A stretch of DNA of 64,000 bases, from positions 135,441 through 199,440 of the forward strand of contig JAFAGO010000029.1 of NCBI GenBank assembly GCA_023422635.1, written 5' to 3'. The position numbers and the translations under genes were made by a program. Shown here one piece after another: positions 17,482 to 26,674 of the stretch (positions within the stretch are counted from its first letter, which is position 1; the number at the start of each line of letters is the position of its first letter). The DNA is from Bacteroidota bacterium. Lineage in GTDB: Bacteria > Bacteroidota > Bacteroidia > Flavobacteriales > Weeksellaceae. The notes beneath the pieces were generated by a model. That model did not search any database, was not told where the DNA came from, and saw only the letters and a list, made by a program, of their open reading frames with translations.

Positions 17482-19680
17482 TTAGAATTTGTAATTAAGT
17501 TGTACCGAGAAATTTCTCATAGGAATTTGATCGATGTATCCACCTCTGAAATAAGAGCTGTACCCAACCGCATCAAAAATATTATTGAAAAATACTCGAA
17601 CTCCCAAACCGTTATTAAACGCATATCCAACTTGCGCGTCCACCGTAGTATATTCGTCCATTAGGAAAGGTTTTGTTCCTGGAGTTACACTGTTTACGTG
17701 ACCAGAAATAATTGTTTTTTGAGTGTAATCATCAACAGGTCTTGTACCTACATAATAAATACCTGCACCAACATCTAATCCACGCAACGCGCCATCTGCA
17801 AATTTATAATTCAACCAACCATTTGCGGTATTTTTTGGTGTGTTCATTGGTGACGAACCGTCGACATAAGCTGGACTATCGTGATATTGTGCATCTAAAT
17901 ACGCCCAACCCGTCATAATTTGTAAATTAGGAAGAATTCTTCCGATCAATTCAACTTCAACCCCTTTTCTACGAAGTTCACCTGCTAGACCATATTCACC
18001 AGTAGCATTTCCTGCTTCGTTCAATACAGAATAAGAAAGATTATCGGTGTTAATATCGAATAAAGTGATGTTAAATCTTAATTTTTCATCAAACCAGTCC
18101 GATTTAATCCCTGCCTCCCATTGTTTTGTGGTAGATGGGCCAACTGTTCCGCCACCATATAGCGGATTATTTGCAGTTCTAAGAGAAGTGGTTGTAGTAT
18201 AAGAACCAAACACATTCAGGTTTTCAATTGGGAAAATCATTAAACCGAAAGTTGGGTTCCATGCTTCATTTTCTTTACCTTCTGCAACACCATTTAATTT
18301 GCTATAACGAATTCCTAAATGTGCTTTTACGTATTTATTAACGGTAATTACATCTTGTGCCATTAAACCGAAAGTCGCAGCTTTTGAGTTTACGGCATCT
18401 CCTGCAACATACGTAACGTCATAAGGCAAAATATTATTAATATCCTGCAAAACATTAATAACATCAATAGGATTTGCAGCATTAATTACAGTACCATCTG
18501 CTCTATTCGCAGTGTAGCTTGTAGTGGTAACATTGGATTCTTTCCAATCGAAACCTAATTGAAAGGTATGTTTTGCGGACCACGTATTGACCTCTTGACC
18601 AATGAAATCAAACTGGAACACTTTATTTAAATCTGCACGATCGCTTTTAGCAATAAATCTCTTTCTGAATTCATCTGGGCTACTGCTGTTTACTGGGGAT
18701 AAAGAAGCACCAATATTCTCGAAATTATAATTGGAACTCATATATGCCGCTCTTAATTTCAATTTGTTGGTAAGCTTTCTAACCGCAGTTGTTGAAAAAT
18801 TAAAAGTTTCTGTTTTCGCATTATCGGTAGAAAAACCAAGGAATTTACCTTTTGGCATTTCGTAAAGCGCATTAATATCACCCGTAGCAAGATTTACAGT
18901 ACCGCGATCTGGAGTGGTATTATTGTGCATATAATCCATTTCTACTACGATTTCTGTTTTATCGTCTGGACGAAATGCCACACTTGGATTCACGTAAATT
19001 CTTTCGGTAGAAACATAATCTCTAAAAGATTCACTGTTTTGGTAAGCGCCATTAAAACGTACAGCTACTTTACCTTTTGAATCTAAAACTCTTTGAAAAT
19101 CTACTGTTGGACGGTAGAAATTCCAGCTTCCGTAACGGAATCCAACATTTGTTTCATTATAAAATTTAGGAATTTTCGTTATCACATTAATTACACCACC
19201 AGCGGCACCTAAACCATCACCAATCCCTTGTGTAACTGCTGCAGAACCTTTAATCACTTGGATACTCTCAATGCCTTGCATGTCGGTAAGCATTGCCGAA
19301 GTACGGAAATCTGAATCCATCATCACACCATTTTTTAATACAGGAACACCTCTGTATCCGCGGATCGACATACTTTCGCGGGTACCACCATAGCTTCCAA
19401 ACTGCGTAACACCTGGAATATTTTTCGCCACATCGGTTACGGTAAGTCCGCCCAATTCTTCAATTACTTTGTAAGAAATTACCGAAATACTTTGAATTTG
19501 ATCTCTTGTTTTCAAAGGTAATCTGGTAATTACTTCTAAACCTTCTGGCTGTTTGTTTTTTTCACCAAAAAGCTCCACTTCTTGAATTTGAGCTTCTTTT
19601 TTGATGGAATCTTTCGCCTGCTGACCTGCAGCAAAACTAAATCCTATCACCGCTAAAGCTGCAGCTATCGTTCTCTTCAT
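17482..19680 (-). CDS. TonB-dependent siderophore-type receptor
   Basis: 732 aa. Signal peptide MKRTIAAALAVIGFSFAAGQ, plug domain about residues 55-165 (SMSIRGYRGVPVLKNGVMMD, GIESIQVIKGSAAVTQG, GGVINVITK), then a 22-strand-type barrel with a C-terminal FSVQLNYKF. The plug and barrel layout matches FhuA/FpvA-type ferri-siderophore receptors, without an N-terminal signalling (secretin/TonB) domain, so no cell-surface signalling is predicted. The ATG at 19680 is chosen for its signal peptide; an upstream in-frame ATG exists at 19698, inside the promoter box. No biosynthesis genes are adjacent. The exact ligand is unknown. Confidence 0.9.
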   Translation of the reverse strand: MKRTIAAALAVIGFSFAAGQQAKDSIKKEAQIQEVELFGEKNKQPEGLEVITRLPLKTRDQIQSISVISYKVIEELGGLTVTDVAKNIPGVTQFGSYGGTRESMSIRGYRGVPVLKNGVMMDSDFRTSAMLTDMQGIESIQVIKGSAAVTQGIGDGLGAAGGVINVITKIPKFYNETNVGFRYGSWNFYRPTVDFQRVLDSKGKVAVRFNGAYQNSESFRDYVSTERIYVNPSVAFRPDDKTEIVVEMDYMHNNTTPDRGTVNLATGDINALYEMPKGKFLGFSTDNAKTETFNFSTTAVRKLTNKLKLRAAYMSSNYNFENIGASLSPVNSSSPDEFRKRFIAKSDRADLNKVFQFDFIGQEVNTWSAKHTFQLGFDWKESNVTTTSYTANRADGTVINAANPIDVINVLQDINNILPYDVTYVAGDAVNSKAATFGLMAQDVITVNKYVKAHLGIRYSKLNGVAEGKENEAWNPTFGLMIFPIENLNVFGSYTTTTSLRTANNPLYGGGTVGPSTTKQWEAGIKSDWFDEKLRFNITLFDINTDNLSYSVLNEAGNATGEYGLAGELRRKGVEVELIGRILPNLQIMTGWAYLDAQYHDSPAYVDGSSPMNTPKNTANGWLNYKFADGALRGLDVGAGIYYVGTRPVDDYTQKTIISGHVNSVTPGTKPFLMDEYTTVDAQVGYAFNNGLGVRVFFNNIFDAVGYSSYFRGGYIDQIPMRNFSVQLNYKF

Positions 19681-19695
19681 AATTTTTTCTTTTTG

Positions 19696-19703
19696 CAAAA
19701 ATA
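19696..19703 (-). promoter_or_regulatory. -7 promoter box of the siderophore receptor (TATTTTTG)
   Basis: TATTTTTG on the minus strand, 15 nt before the ATG at 19680. It overlaps the upstream ATG 19698, arguing against that start. The adjacent AT-rich palindromic stretch (19708-19725) is too degenerate to call a Fur box. Confidence 0.4.
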
Positions 19704-20068
19704 CTTATTTATAAGAATTCTAAATAAAAATAAAATTATGACAAATATCAGTTCTACATCTAGCGTAGCTGCAAACGCCCTTTAATAAAGCATTTACAAA
19801 AAGTATAAAAAACAAAGCTGAAGCGTAAATGGGGTAAAATCTTAAATTTTTTAAGAAAATTTCATTTTTTTAATTGTTAAAAAACAAGAAAAGATTCTTG
19901 TATAGAACCAAAAAAATCTTGAAGAAAAGCAACATTATGAAGATGAAATCACGCTTTCTTAATAAAAGTTAAAAATTTGTTGCTCTACCATAAAGTTTCT
20001 ATTTTCGAATGTTGAAATATGGCACCAGTAACCATACAGTACTAACTCGGAAAACAGGACATGAAATT
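19704..20068. other. Divergent intergenic region between siderophore receptor and MG2/plug gene
   Basis: About 365 bp, AT-rich, no gene. It holds a perfect 7-bp hairpin ACAAGAA/TTCTTGT at 19884-19901 without a T run, and an imperfect box TATTTTCG at 20000-20007 that may serve the rightward gene. No other structure was recognised. Confidence 0.4.
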
Positions 20069-22531
20069 ATGAAGATTAAAATACTTCCGACCCCATTAAA
20101 ATCTAAATTCTTTAGGATTTTTATCCCTTTATCAATTGCAATTTCTACAGGAAATTTATATGCTCAAAATGCAGCGGAAAATGCGCTCAGCATTATGAAC
20201 CAAAAAATTCCGCAGGAAAAAGTATACTTGCTTCTCAGTCAAGATCAATTTGCGGCTGGCGAAACGGCATATTTTAATGCATACGTTTATCAAGGTTACG
20301 AAAGTTCGGCGATCTCGACAACTCTTTTTGTAGAGCTTTTGGATCAGAATAAGAAATCGGTTTCCAAAACATTAATTCCGCTTTACGATGGACAAGGATT
20401 TGGAAGTTTAACAATCCCAGAAAAGCTTCAAGAAGATGTATATTACATTCGTTCGTACACGACTTGGATGCTTAACTTCCCAGAAAAATTTCAGTTTCTT
20501 AAACCTGTTGAGGTATTCAATCCTTCGTCGGAAAAGAAATTAGTGAAAGATGAAAAAACAAAATGGACAGCAACGCTTCATCCTGAAAGTGGCGTTTTGC
20601 TTAATGGCGTAGAATCCAAAATTGCGGTTCGTTTGCATTCTGAAGGTACGCCGCCTAGCGAATGGTCCGGTTTTGTCACCTCAAATACCGATCCTTCCAA
20701 ACCAATTGCCAACTTTAAAAATTTGGATGGAAATGTAGCTTTGTTTAACCTCATTCCAGAAACTGGAAAAACCTATTCGGTAACCGTAAAAGATAATCTT
20801 GGACAAGAATCGATCATTCCGCTTCAGCAAAGCAAAGATTCTGGCATCAATTTAAAGGTCGAAAACCTTCCAGAATCTATAAAATATACCATTCGATCAA
20901 AAAGTGAGTCGGACGAGGCGCAGAAATTTAAAATGATTGGAACCGTGAACAGCGTTTTGGTGTATAAAGCCAATATTACCAAAAGAAAAGGCGTTGATGC
21001 TTCTTCTGAAATTCCAATGAAGGATTTCCCAAATGGTGTTTTACAGCTTACGATTTTCGATCAAAGCGAAAATGTGGTTGCAAAACGTTTGGTGTTTATG
21101 AAGCCAAATCATATCGAAGTTCAAAAACCGAATATCACTGTAACCTCAAAAAACTTGGCGCCACGCGGTGAAAACGAGTTTGATGTTAATTATACCGAGG
21201 GCTTTTCCGATTACGCAATTGTGGTAAATCCAATTGATAAAGATGACAATCCTGACCGCAATAACTTTATTAGCAATTTGTATTTAGCGGGTGATTTATC
21301 TTCTAAAATTTTCGATCCTTCACAATACTTTCAGAAAAATACCAATACCGCAGCTTTGGATGCGTTGCTGATTTCTGAAAATTGGGAACGCTTCGATTGG
21401 GAATCTTTGGTGAATGGAAAATTTCCAACATTAAAATATACGCCAGAAAATTATATCTCGTACACGGGATTGGTAACCACCAACGGCAGACCTGCAGTGA
21501 ACAAACTTGTGAGTTTAGTTTTTGATTCTCCCGATGCGGGAAATTCCGTAAGTCAACAAGTTACAGATAGCAACGGAAAATTTGTGATCGATAACATGAA
21601 TTTCACCGATAATACAAAAGTGAGCTATCTATTGGAAACGGGTAAGAACGATTACACCCAAGTATTTTTTCAACCGAATAATCAGTTTGTTGCCTATACC
21701 AGTTCTCTCCCCAAAATTGGCTATCATTTAGAAACCAGAAATAAAAACGAACCTGTTCCTACAAAAGTTTCGCAATATGTTGCATCGCGAGATTTAAATA
21801 AGAAAGTGAATGAGAAAGTATACAACATTGAAGAAGTAAAAATTAAAGGAAGATTGCAAGATAAAACCAAAAAACTGGATGAAGAATTGAGTTCTGGTTT
21901 GTTTAGAGGAAATTCCGATAAAATTTTCGATTTCGTAAATGAAGACCAAATTGTAGGAGGTTTCACCAATATCATCCAATGGTTACAAGGTAGAGTTGCT
22001 GGACTTCAAGTTAAATACGAATCCGATGGAACTGGATCCACCACATATGTGCCGTATCTGCGTAATACAAAAGCGGATATTTATGTAGACGAAATGAAGA
22101 TGGACGCTGGAATGTTGAATACCATTAACCCTTCCACCATTGCAATGGTAAAAGTAATCCGAAATTTTCTTGGTGGCGCAAACAGCAGTGGAACCGCAAT
22201 TGCCGTCTACACGAAACGAGGCGATATGGGCAACAGTCAAGATAAAGAACCCAATATGAATCTGAATGCAGGGAATAATTTTTCTGTGTTGCGTGGATTT
22301 CAAGCTGAAACAGAGTTTAACAACTTGGATTATGCGAGTTCAAGCGCACAAAACATCAATGGTGACTTTCGAAAATTGTTGTACTGGAATCCGATGTTTA
22401 GTGTTCCTTATGGTGATATGTCGAATTTCAGATTCTACAATAATGATGAGGCCAAAAAATACAGAATCACTATAATCTCCGTAAATAAGGATCTTGACGC
22501 TCCCTTATTTTACGAGGAAGTAATTCAGTAA
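20069..22531 (+). CDS. MG2-domain surface protein with C-terminal TonB-plug-like domain
   Basis: 820 aa. Signal peptide ending NLYAQ (about residue 33), then an alpha-2-macroglobulin MG2-like region (KVYLLLSQDQFAAGETAYFNAYVY, about 50-75), a carboxypeptidase-regulatory-like beta domain (YTGLVTTNGRPAVNKLVSLV, about 470-490) and a TonB-plug-like segment (IIQWLQGRVAGLQVKY ... GTAIAVYTKRGD, about 630-715). No beta-barrel follows the plug. The architecture is known in Bacteroidota as an uncharacterised outer-membrane-associated family; a role in ligand capture or envelope function is inference. The start at 20069 gives the signal peptide; an in-frame ATG 20 codons upstream adds a non-signal stretch. 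A terminator follows. Confidence 0.8.
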   Translation: MKIKILPTPLKSKFFRIFIPLSIAISTGNLYAQNAAENALSIMNQKIPQEKVYLLLSQDQFAAGETAYFNAYVYQGYESSAISTTLFVELLDQNKKSVSKTLIPLYDGQGFGSLTIPEKLQEDVYYIRSYTTWMLNFPEKFQFLKPVEVFNPSSEKKLVKDEKTKWTATLHPESGVLLNGVESKIAVRLHSEGTPPSEWSGFVTSNTDPSKPIANFKNLDGNVALFNLIPETGKTYSVTVKDNLGQESIIPLQQSKDSGINLKVENLPESIKYTIRSKSESDEAQKFKMIGTVNSVLVYKANITKRKGVDASSEIPMKDFPNGVLQLTIFDQSENVVAKRLVFMKPNHIEVQKPNITVTSKNLAPRGENEFDVNYTEGFSDYAIVVNPIDKDDNPDRNNFISNLYLAGDLSSKIFDPSQYFQKNTNTAALDALLISENWERFDWESLVNGKFPTLKYTPENYISYTGLVTTNGRPAVNKLVSLVFDSPDAGNSVSQQVTDSNGKFVIDNMNFTDNTKVSYLLETGKNDYTQVFFQPNNQFVAYTSSLPKIGYHLETRNKNEPVPTKVSQYVASRDLNKKVNEKVYNIEEVKIKGRLQDKTKKLDEELSSGLFRGNSDKIFDFVNEDQIVGGFTNIIQWLQGRVAGLQVKYESDGTGSTTYVPYLRNTKADIYVDEMKMDAGMLNTINPSTIAMVKVIRNFLGGANSSGTAIAVYTKRGDMGNSQDKEPNMNLNAGNNFSVLRGFQAETEFNNLDYASSSAQNINGDFRKLLYWNPMFSVPYGDMSNFRFYNNDEAKKYRITIISVNKDLDAPLFYEEVIQ

Positions 22532-22550
22532 ATCAATAAAATACAAAGCA

Positions 22551-22577
22551 AAAGCGGTTCATGATGAGCCGCTTTTT
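22551..22577 (+). terminator. Rho-independent terminator of the MG2/plug gene
   Basis: AAAGCGGTTC / GAGCCGCTTT stem (one wobble) with a 5-nt loop followed by six T, 20 bp past the stop codon. Confidence 0.85.
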
Positions 22578-22719
22578 TCATTTCAGTTTCTTCAAATTCA
22601 AGTCAAAAAAAATGTTCACAATTTTTCTTTATTGGAATAAGTTGGGAATTCAAATTCGAAAATTCCTCATTACATCAATCCAATTTCTCAAACGTGAAAA
22701 CACATTTTCAAAAATATCT

Positions 22720-24288
22720 TTACTTTTCTGAGTCCGTACGCATCGGCTGTTTCTGAACCGGCCATTTGGTAGATTCTCCATTATTGTTGTACGGCATAAT
22801 TCTTTTTTCTCTGCTATTAAAATGAGGATCTTCCGAAGCCATATACGCCAAAGTTGCCGTAAGAATTACATTGCTTTTCACTTCGTCAAAAATAATTTTA
22901 TCGTATGTATCTTTATTGGTATGCCAAGTATAACCGAAATAGCCCCAATTCAGCGAACCGAGCATGAATGCGGGAACTCCGGCTGCAACAAATGACGAGT
23001 GATCCGAACCTCCTCCACTTGGCATTCCAGGGAAATCAGTTTTAATATGATCGCGAATATTTTTTGGAACGGCACTTAAATACCTTCCAATAAAATCATA
23101 AGAATCGGCGAAACCTTGTCCACCCAAACTCACCACTCTACCCGTTCCGTTATCTTGATTAAAAACAGCTTGAATGCCCTTCACGATTTCTGGGTGATCC
23201 GCGACAAAAGCGCGCGAGCCATTCAATCCTTGCTCTTCGCTTCCCCAAAGACCAATAATAATGGTTCGTTTATTATTAGGATAGATTTTTTTTAGAATTC
23301 TGATGGTTTCCAACATCGTTAAAGTGCCCGTTCCGTTATCTGTCGCTCCTTGTGCGCCATCCCATGAATCCAAATGCGCAGAAAGAACAACGTACTCGTT
23401 TGGTTTTTCTTTTCCTAAAATCATCCCAACGGTATTAAAAGTGGTTGCTTTAGGAAGTGATTTTGATTCTATTTGGAACTTAATTCTTGGCTTTATACCT
23501 TGTTCTGCTAGTCGATACAAACTTCCGTAATCTTCCAATTCAATATCGAACATTGGAATTTTTTTCGTTTTCGCGCTGAAGATTCTATTTGCTCCCATCA
23601 CTCCTGTCCAATTTGATATAGCGATTCCTGCAGCTCCCGCTTTTTCTAAGACTTCGGGTAAGGAATTTTGATCGTATCCAATCTTTCTGAAATAGGCAAT
23701 GAAATTTTGATTCGCCGAATCTTTTTCAGCTTTGAGTTTCTCATAAAGTTCTGGCGTTGCAAAATCTTTTATTTGTTCATCGGATCTGCCGATTTTTTGG
23801 TATTGCGAAATGAGAACAACTTTCCCCTTTACACTTGGTAGAAAAGCTTCAAAATCTGCTTTATTCGAAACATTAGGTAATACGACAACTTCTGCTTCAA
23901 TCGGCTTTTTCGTTGAAGGGCTCCATGCCAATTGCATTGCGTTGAGGGTTTTAATTCGTGGAGCAATCATATCGATATGCGTAATTCCTCGTTGCCAACC
24001 TTTCCACGTTCCATACGCTTCGTTGGAAGCATCAATTCCCCAAGAATTCATTTTTGAAACTGCCCATTGATGTGCTTGTAGCATTTCGGGAGTGCCGGCC
24101 AAACGAGGGCCAATACCATCAAGAAGTTCAAATGCCATCGATTCTAATTGAGAATTGGTATTGACTTCATCCACAAATTTTTGAACAATAGGTTGCAGGT
24201 TTTCTGTAGAATGTTCTAATTGTTGTCCAAAATAAAAAGTAAAATTTTGTAGCAAAAAAAAGAGTGCAATAAATATGGTTTTCTTCAT
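22720..24288 (-). CDS. M28-family metallopeptidase (secreted, carboxypeptidase Q-like)
   Basis: 522 aa. A signal peptide ends TFYFGQQ, a PA-like insert occupies about residues 130-270, and an M28 zinc-peptidase domain follows. Metal ligands are recognisable in SAHLDSWDGAQGATDNGTG (His and Asp, about 305-325), in the catalytic Glu pair GSEEQGLNGSR (about 355-365), in FNQDNGTGR (Asp) and in PSGGGSDHSSF (His). Members cleave dipeptides or N-/C-terminal residues outside the cytoplasm. The gene is isolated; the chromosomal tRNA terminator and the left attachment site of the integrated element begin about 130 bp upstream of its start. Confidence 0.9.
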   Translation of the reverse strand: MKKTIFIALFFLLQNFTFYFGQQLEHSTENLQPIVQKFVDEVNTNSQLESMAFELLDGIGPRLAGTPEMLQAHQWAVSKMNSWGIDASNEAYGTWKGWQRGITHIDMIAPRIKTLNAMQLAWSPSTKKPIEAEVVVLPNVSNKADFEAFLPSVKGKVVLISQYQKIGRSDEQIKDFATPELYEKLKAEKDSANQNFIAYFRKIGYDQNSLPEVLEKAGAAGIAISNWTGVMGANRIFSAKTKKIPMFDIELEDYGSLYRLAEQGIKPRIKFQIESKSLPKATTFNTVGMILGKEKPNEYVVLSAHLDSWDGAQGATDNGTGTLTMLETIRILKKIYPNNKRTIIIGLWGSEEQGLNGSRAFVADHPEIVKGIQAVFNQDNGTGRVVSLGGQGFADSYDFIGRYLSAVPKNIRDHIKTDFPGMPSGGGSDHSSFVAAGVPAFMLGSLNWGYFGYTWHTNKDTYDKIIFDEVKSNVILTATLAYMASEDPHFNSREKRIMPYNNNGESTKWPVQKQPMRTDSEK

Positions 24289-24417
24289 AAGAATATCAGT
24301 TGTGATAAAGATAATACTATTTTGAATCTTTCACAAAATCTGAAATTTTGAAGAAATTAATGATTGAAATAAATAACATTTGAACTGGAAATAAACAGTA
24401 AACGAAAACGCATAAAA

Positions 24418-24454
24418 AATCCCGAAACGCCATTTAAATAGCACTTCGGGATTT
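24418..24454 (-). terminator. Displaced native terminator of tRNA-Arg(CCG)
   Basis: AAATCCCGAA / TTCGGGATTT perfect 10-bp stem, T-rich on the minus strand. It lies directly beside the left copy of the tRNA 3' end repeat. Joining the tRNA (30798-30727) to this point across the repeat puts the hairpin 2 nt after the tRNA, so it was the tRNA's own terminator before integration. Confidence 0.7.
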
Positions 24455-24471
24455 GTAGACCCATGAGGAAT
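24454..24471. repeat. Left attachment site (18-bp copy of tRNA-Arg 3' end)
   Basis: TGTAGACCCATGAGGAAT is identical to 30725-30742, where it forms the 3' end of tRNA-Arg(CCG) (read on the minus strand). Direct orientation, 6,271 bp apart, and adjacency to an integrase gene identify it as the distal att site. Confidence 0.9.
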
Positions 24472-24605
24472 ATAAATACGGTATTATCCTAAATTAGATT
24501 GAATTTACAGATTTTCAAATAAAATCATAAATACCTGATTATCAATATACATAAATACTATAAAATTAAAATAGGTTAAAATGGATTTTAAATAAAAAAA
24601 CATTT

Positions 24606-24626
24606 GGTTCTCCAACGGTTCTCCAA
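24606..24626. repeat. Left arm-type repeat (tandem GGTTCTCCAA)
   Basis: Two tandem copies of GGTTCTCCAA separated by one base. The whole 21-bp block recurs with a single mismatch at 30661-30681 near the right end, same orientation. Location inside both ends, outside the core sites, fits integrase arm-binding sites as in lambda-type and CTnDOT-type recombinases. Confidence 0.65.
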
Positions 24627-24641
24627 GTTTTAGAATTATGC

Positions 24642-24649
24642 TATATTTG
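24642..24649 (+). promoter_or_regulatory. -7 promoter box of the integrase gene (TATATTTG)
   Basis: Perfect TAnnTTTG 21 bp before the integrase ATG and 15 bp after the left arm-type repeat, so integrase bound there could repress its own promoter (inference). Confidence 0.5.
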
Positions 24650-24670
24650 TAATGTTCAAACTTTACCGCT

Positions 24671-26014
24671 ATGGCAACCGCAAATTTTCTTATCCGTTCA
24701 AAGAAAGACAACTCTACCATTTTCCTATCTTTTTCAATAGATAGACAAAATAAATTCAGACGTGCAACACGTGAAACCGTAAACCCTGAAAATTGGAACG
24801 GAAAAATAAATGCTACAGGGAAACCCAAAAATATCAAGTCAGGAACAAAGAGTTTTTTAACTGACCACGAAAACCTAAAACAAAGACTTTCTGCATTACA
24901 GAATTTCGTACTGAATCAATACGCCCAAAGGACAGAAACCGAAATAATAAACGGTGATTGGCTGGATGAGGTTATAAACGCATTTTACAACGATGGGAAA
25001 AGGACTATTGAACTTGATTTCATAGATAATTATTTAACGCATTACAAAACCAATATACTACCATTCCGCAAGTACAGAGGACAACCAATAACCCACCGCA
25101 CACAGCAGAAACAGGAAACTATTATTTCAAAATTTCAGGAATTTTTAACTACTGAAAAGAAACGCCCAAAAGTATCAGATTACAATTTGGCAATGGGAAA
25201 CCGTTTTGTATTGTTTTTGCGAGGTCAAAACCTTTCTGATAATACCGTAGGAAAGTATCTAAAATACACCAAAACCATTTTTAAAAGTGCAAGACAGGAA
25301 AACATTCAACTGAATGAGCAGATAGACGAAATTAAGGGATTTACTGTTGATACACCTACACACTATCTTACAGTACATGAACTTTTGAAAATTCAGGATT
25401 TGAAATTAGTAGGTAACGAAAAACTACAATTAACACGAGATTGGTTAATTATCGGATGCTACACAGGACAAAGAGCATCTGACCTATTTTCAATGACTAA
25501 AAAGAAAATTGTAAACATAAACGGTAGAGATTTCATAAACTTGGTACAAAAGAAAACTAAACAAAATGTTCCTGTACCTATTCACAATGAAGTGAAGAAA
25601 ATTTTAGAAAAATACAACGGTGATTTTCCGCCTGTATTTTCAACAAATATTGAGAGCAGTAAAACAATATTCAACACCCATTTAGAAACCGTTTGTAAAC
25701 TTGCAAATATTGACCGTTTAGAATATGGTAGAGTTTACGACAAAGGAAAAAAATGTTATGTTTTTGGAAACTATCCATTTTATCAATTGGTATCCTCACA
25801 CGTTTGTCGTAGAACTTTTGCAACAATGTATTACAGTAAAATTCCCACAGCAATAATAATGAGTGTTACAGGACACAAAACAGAAAAAGAGTTTTTGGGA
25901 TACATTGGTATTGAGAACAGCACATTATCAGAACAGATGTTTACATATTGGGAACAGTTTGACAAACAACAAACCCAAAAAACCCAAATCAGAAACCCAA
26001 AAACCGCAAATTAA
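24671..26014 (+). CDS. Tyrosine recombinase/integrase
   Basis: 447 aa, the Bacteroidota phage-integrase type with an N-terminal arm-binding domain (about 1-110), a SAM-like core-binding domain (about 115-215) and a catalytic domain. Catalytic residues are visible: Arg I in CYTGQRASD (about residue 264), the beta-strand Lys in QKKTKQNVPV (about 300), HxxR in SSHVCRRTFAT (about 375-385), His in VTGHKTEKEF (about 405) and the nucleophilic Tyr in FLGYIG (about 415). It would integrate and excise the element at the tRNA-Arg 3' end. It reads inward from the distal att site. No defects seen. Confidence 0.95.
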   Translation: MATANFLIRSKKDNSTIFLSFSIDRQNKFRRATRETVNPENWNGKINATGKPKNIKSGTKSFLTDHENLKQRLSALQNFVLNQYAQRTETEIINGDWLDEVINAFYNDGKRTIELDFIDNYLTHYKTNILPFRKYRGQPITHRTQQKQETIISKFQEFLTTEKKRPKVSDYNLAMGNRFVLFLRGQNLSDNTVGKYLKYTKTIFKSARQENIQLNEQIDEIKGFTVDTPTHYLTVHELLKIQDLKLVGNEKLQLTRDWLIIGCYTGQRASDLFSMTKKKIVNINGRDFINLVQKKTKQNVPVPIHNEVKKILEKYNGDFPPVFSTNIESSKTIFNTHLETVCKLANIDRLEYGRVYDKGKKCYVFGNYPFYQLVSSHVCRRTFATMYYSKIPTAIIMSVTGHKTEKEFLGYIGIENSTLSEQMFTYWEQFDKQQTQKTQIRNPKTAN

Positions 26015-26038
26015 TTTTTAACCCTAAATATTTTTATC

Positions 26039-26308
26039 ATGGAAAAACCATTAGCATCATTTGAAAAAGATTTAAAAAAATTGGAAAACTTGGTACATTC
26101 TATTAAAACTATGAATACCGATACAGAGAACCGATTATTTGATTTTGAAACAAACTTTAATGAACAAAAAGTACGCATTGAAGATTTAGAGCCAATGTAT
26201 AGAAACAGTTTCTCGATAAATGAACTACTGGAACTAATTACCGAAATGAACTTACAGGAACGTTTTACAGATTATTCCAATGCAACTTATCAAAAGGTTT
26301 ATAATTAG
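26039..26308 (+). CDS. Small hypothetical protein of the integrative element
   Basis: 89 aa, highly charged and predicted helical (KDLKKLENLVHSIKTMNTD, then NERLQ-like segments), compatible with a short coiled coil; no family recognised. It starts 25 bp after the integrase stop and is probably co-transcribed with it. A regulatory or accessory recombination role would fit its position but is not shown by the sequence. Confidence 0.65.
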   Translation: MEKPLASFEKDLKKLENLVHSIKTMNTDTENRLFDFETNFNEQKVRIEDLEPMYRNSFSINELLELITEMNLQERFTDYSNATYQKVYN

Positions 26309-26320
26309 AACCAATTTCTT

Positions 26321-26352
26321 ATATTTCATTTTATAAAAAAATATTTCATTTT
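26321..26352. promoter_or_regulatory. Candidate HigA operator: two direct repeats ATATTTCATTTT
   Basis: The 12-mer ATATTTCATTTT occurs at 26321-26332 and again at 26341-26352, exactly 20 bp apart (about two helical turns), just upstream of the higBA promoter box. Type II antitoxins commonly autoregulate through such repeats; binding here is inference. Confidence 0.5.
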
Positions 26353-26367
26353 CTGAAACTTTATTTT

Positions 26368-26375
26368 TAACTTTG
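26368..26375 (+). promoter_or_regulatory. -7 promoter box of higBA (TAACTTTG), close to the start codon
   Basis: Perfect TAnnTTTG ending 4 nt before the higB ATG at 26380, so the transcript should start at or within a few bases of the start codon (leaderless or nearly so). Confidence 0.5.
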
Positions 26376-26379
26376 TCCT

Positions 26380-26673
26380 ATGGTGATTATCTCGAAAAAG
26401 ATTCTAAAAGAATACGCAGAATTACACCCGAAACATAGCGCACCATTAGAACGTTGGTATGATATAACCGAAAATGCGGACTGGAAAAACTTTGCAGAAT
26501 TAAAAAACGATTTCAATAGTGCAGATAATGTGGGCGATAGTCTTTTTGTATTCAACATTAAAGGGAATGATTGCCGATTGGTAGCACGTATATTTTTTAA
26601 TGTAAGAACTGTTTTTATCCGTTTTATAGGAACACATCCCGAATACGACAAACTAAATTTAAAAGAGCTTTAA
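26380..26673 (+). CDS. higB: HigB-type mRNA interferase toxin
   Basis: 97 aa with the HigB_toxin pattern: IISKKILKEYAELHPKHSAP at the N-terminus, a central ADWKNFAELKNDF segment, then NDCRLVARIFFNVRTVFIRFIGTHPEYDKL, which carries the conserved Arg and the HxEYDK-like end typical of this RelE-fold family. HigB cleaves ribosome-bound mRNA. The toxin gene precedes the antitoxin by 1 bp, which is the reversed order characteristic of higBA. It probably stabilises the integrated element by post-segregational killing or acts against phage; neither is shown. Confidence 0.88.
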   Translation: MVIISKKILKEYAELHPKHSAPLERWYDITENADWKNFAELKNDFNSADNVGDSLFVFNIKGNDCRLVARIFFNVRTVFIRFIGTHPEYDKLNLKEL

Positions 26674-26674
26674 G

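Noticed and set aside
19696..19735. Possible Fur box before the siderophore receptor
   Set aside because: The stretch is AT-rich and weakly palindromic only; it does not match a Fur consensus well enough to call.
24505..24837. 110-codon leftward frame over the integrase start
   Set aside because: Antisense to the integrase coding region and its promoter; no protein features.
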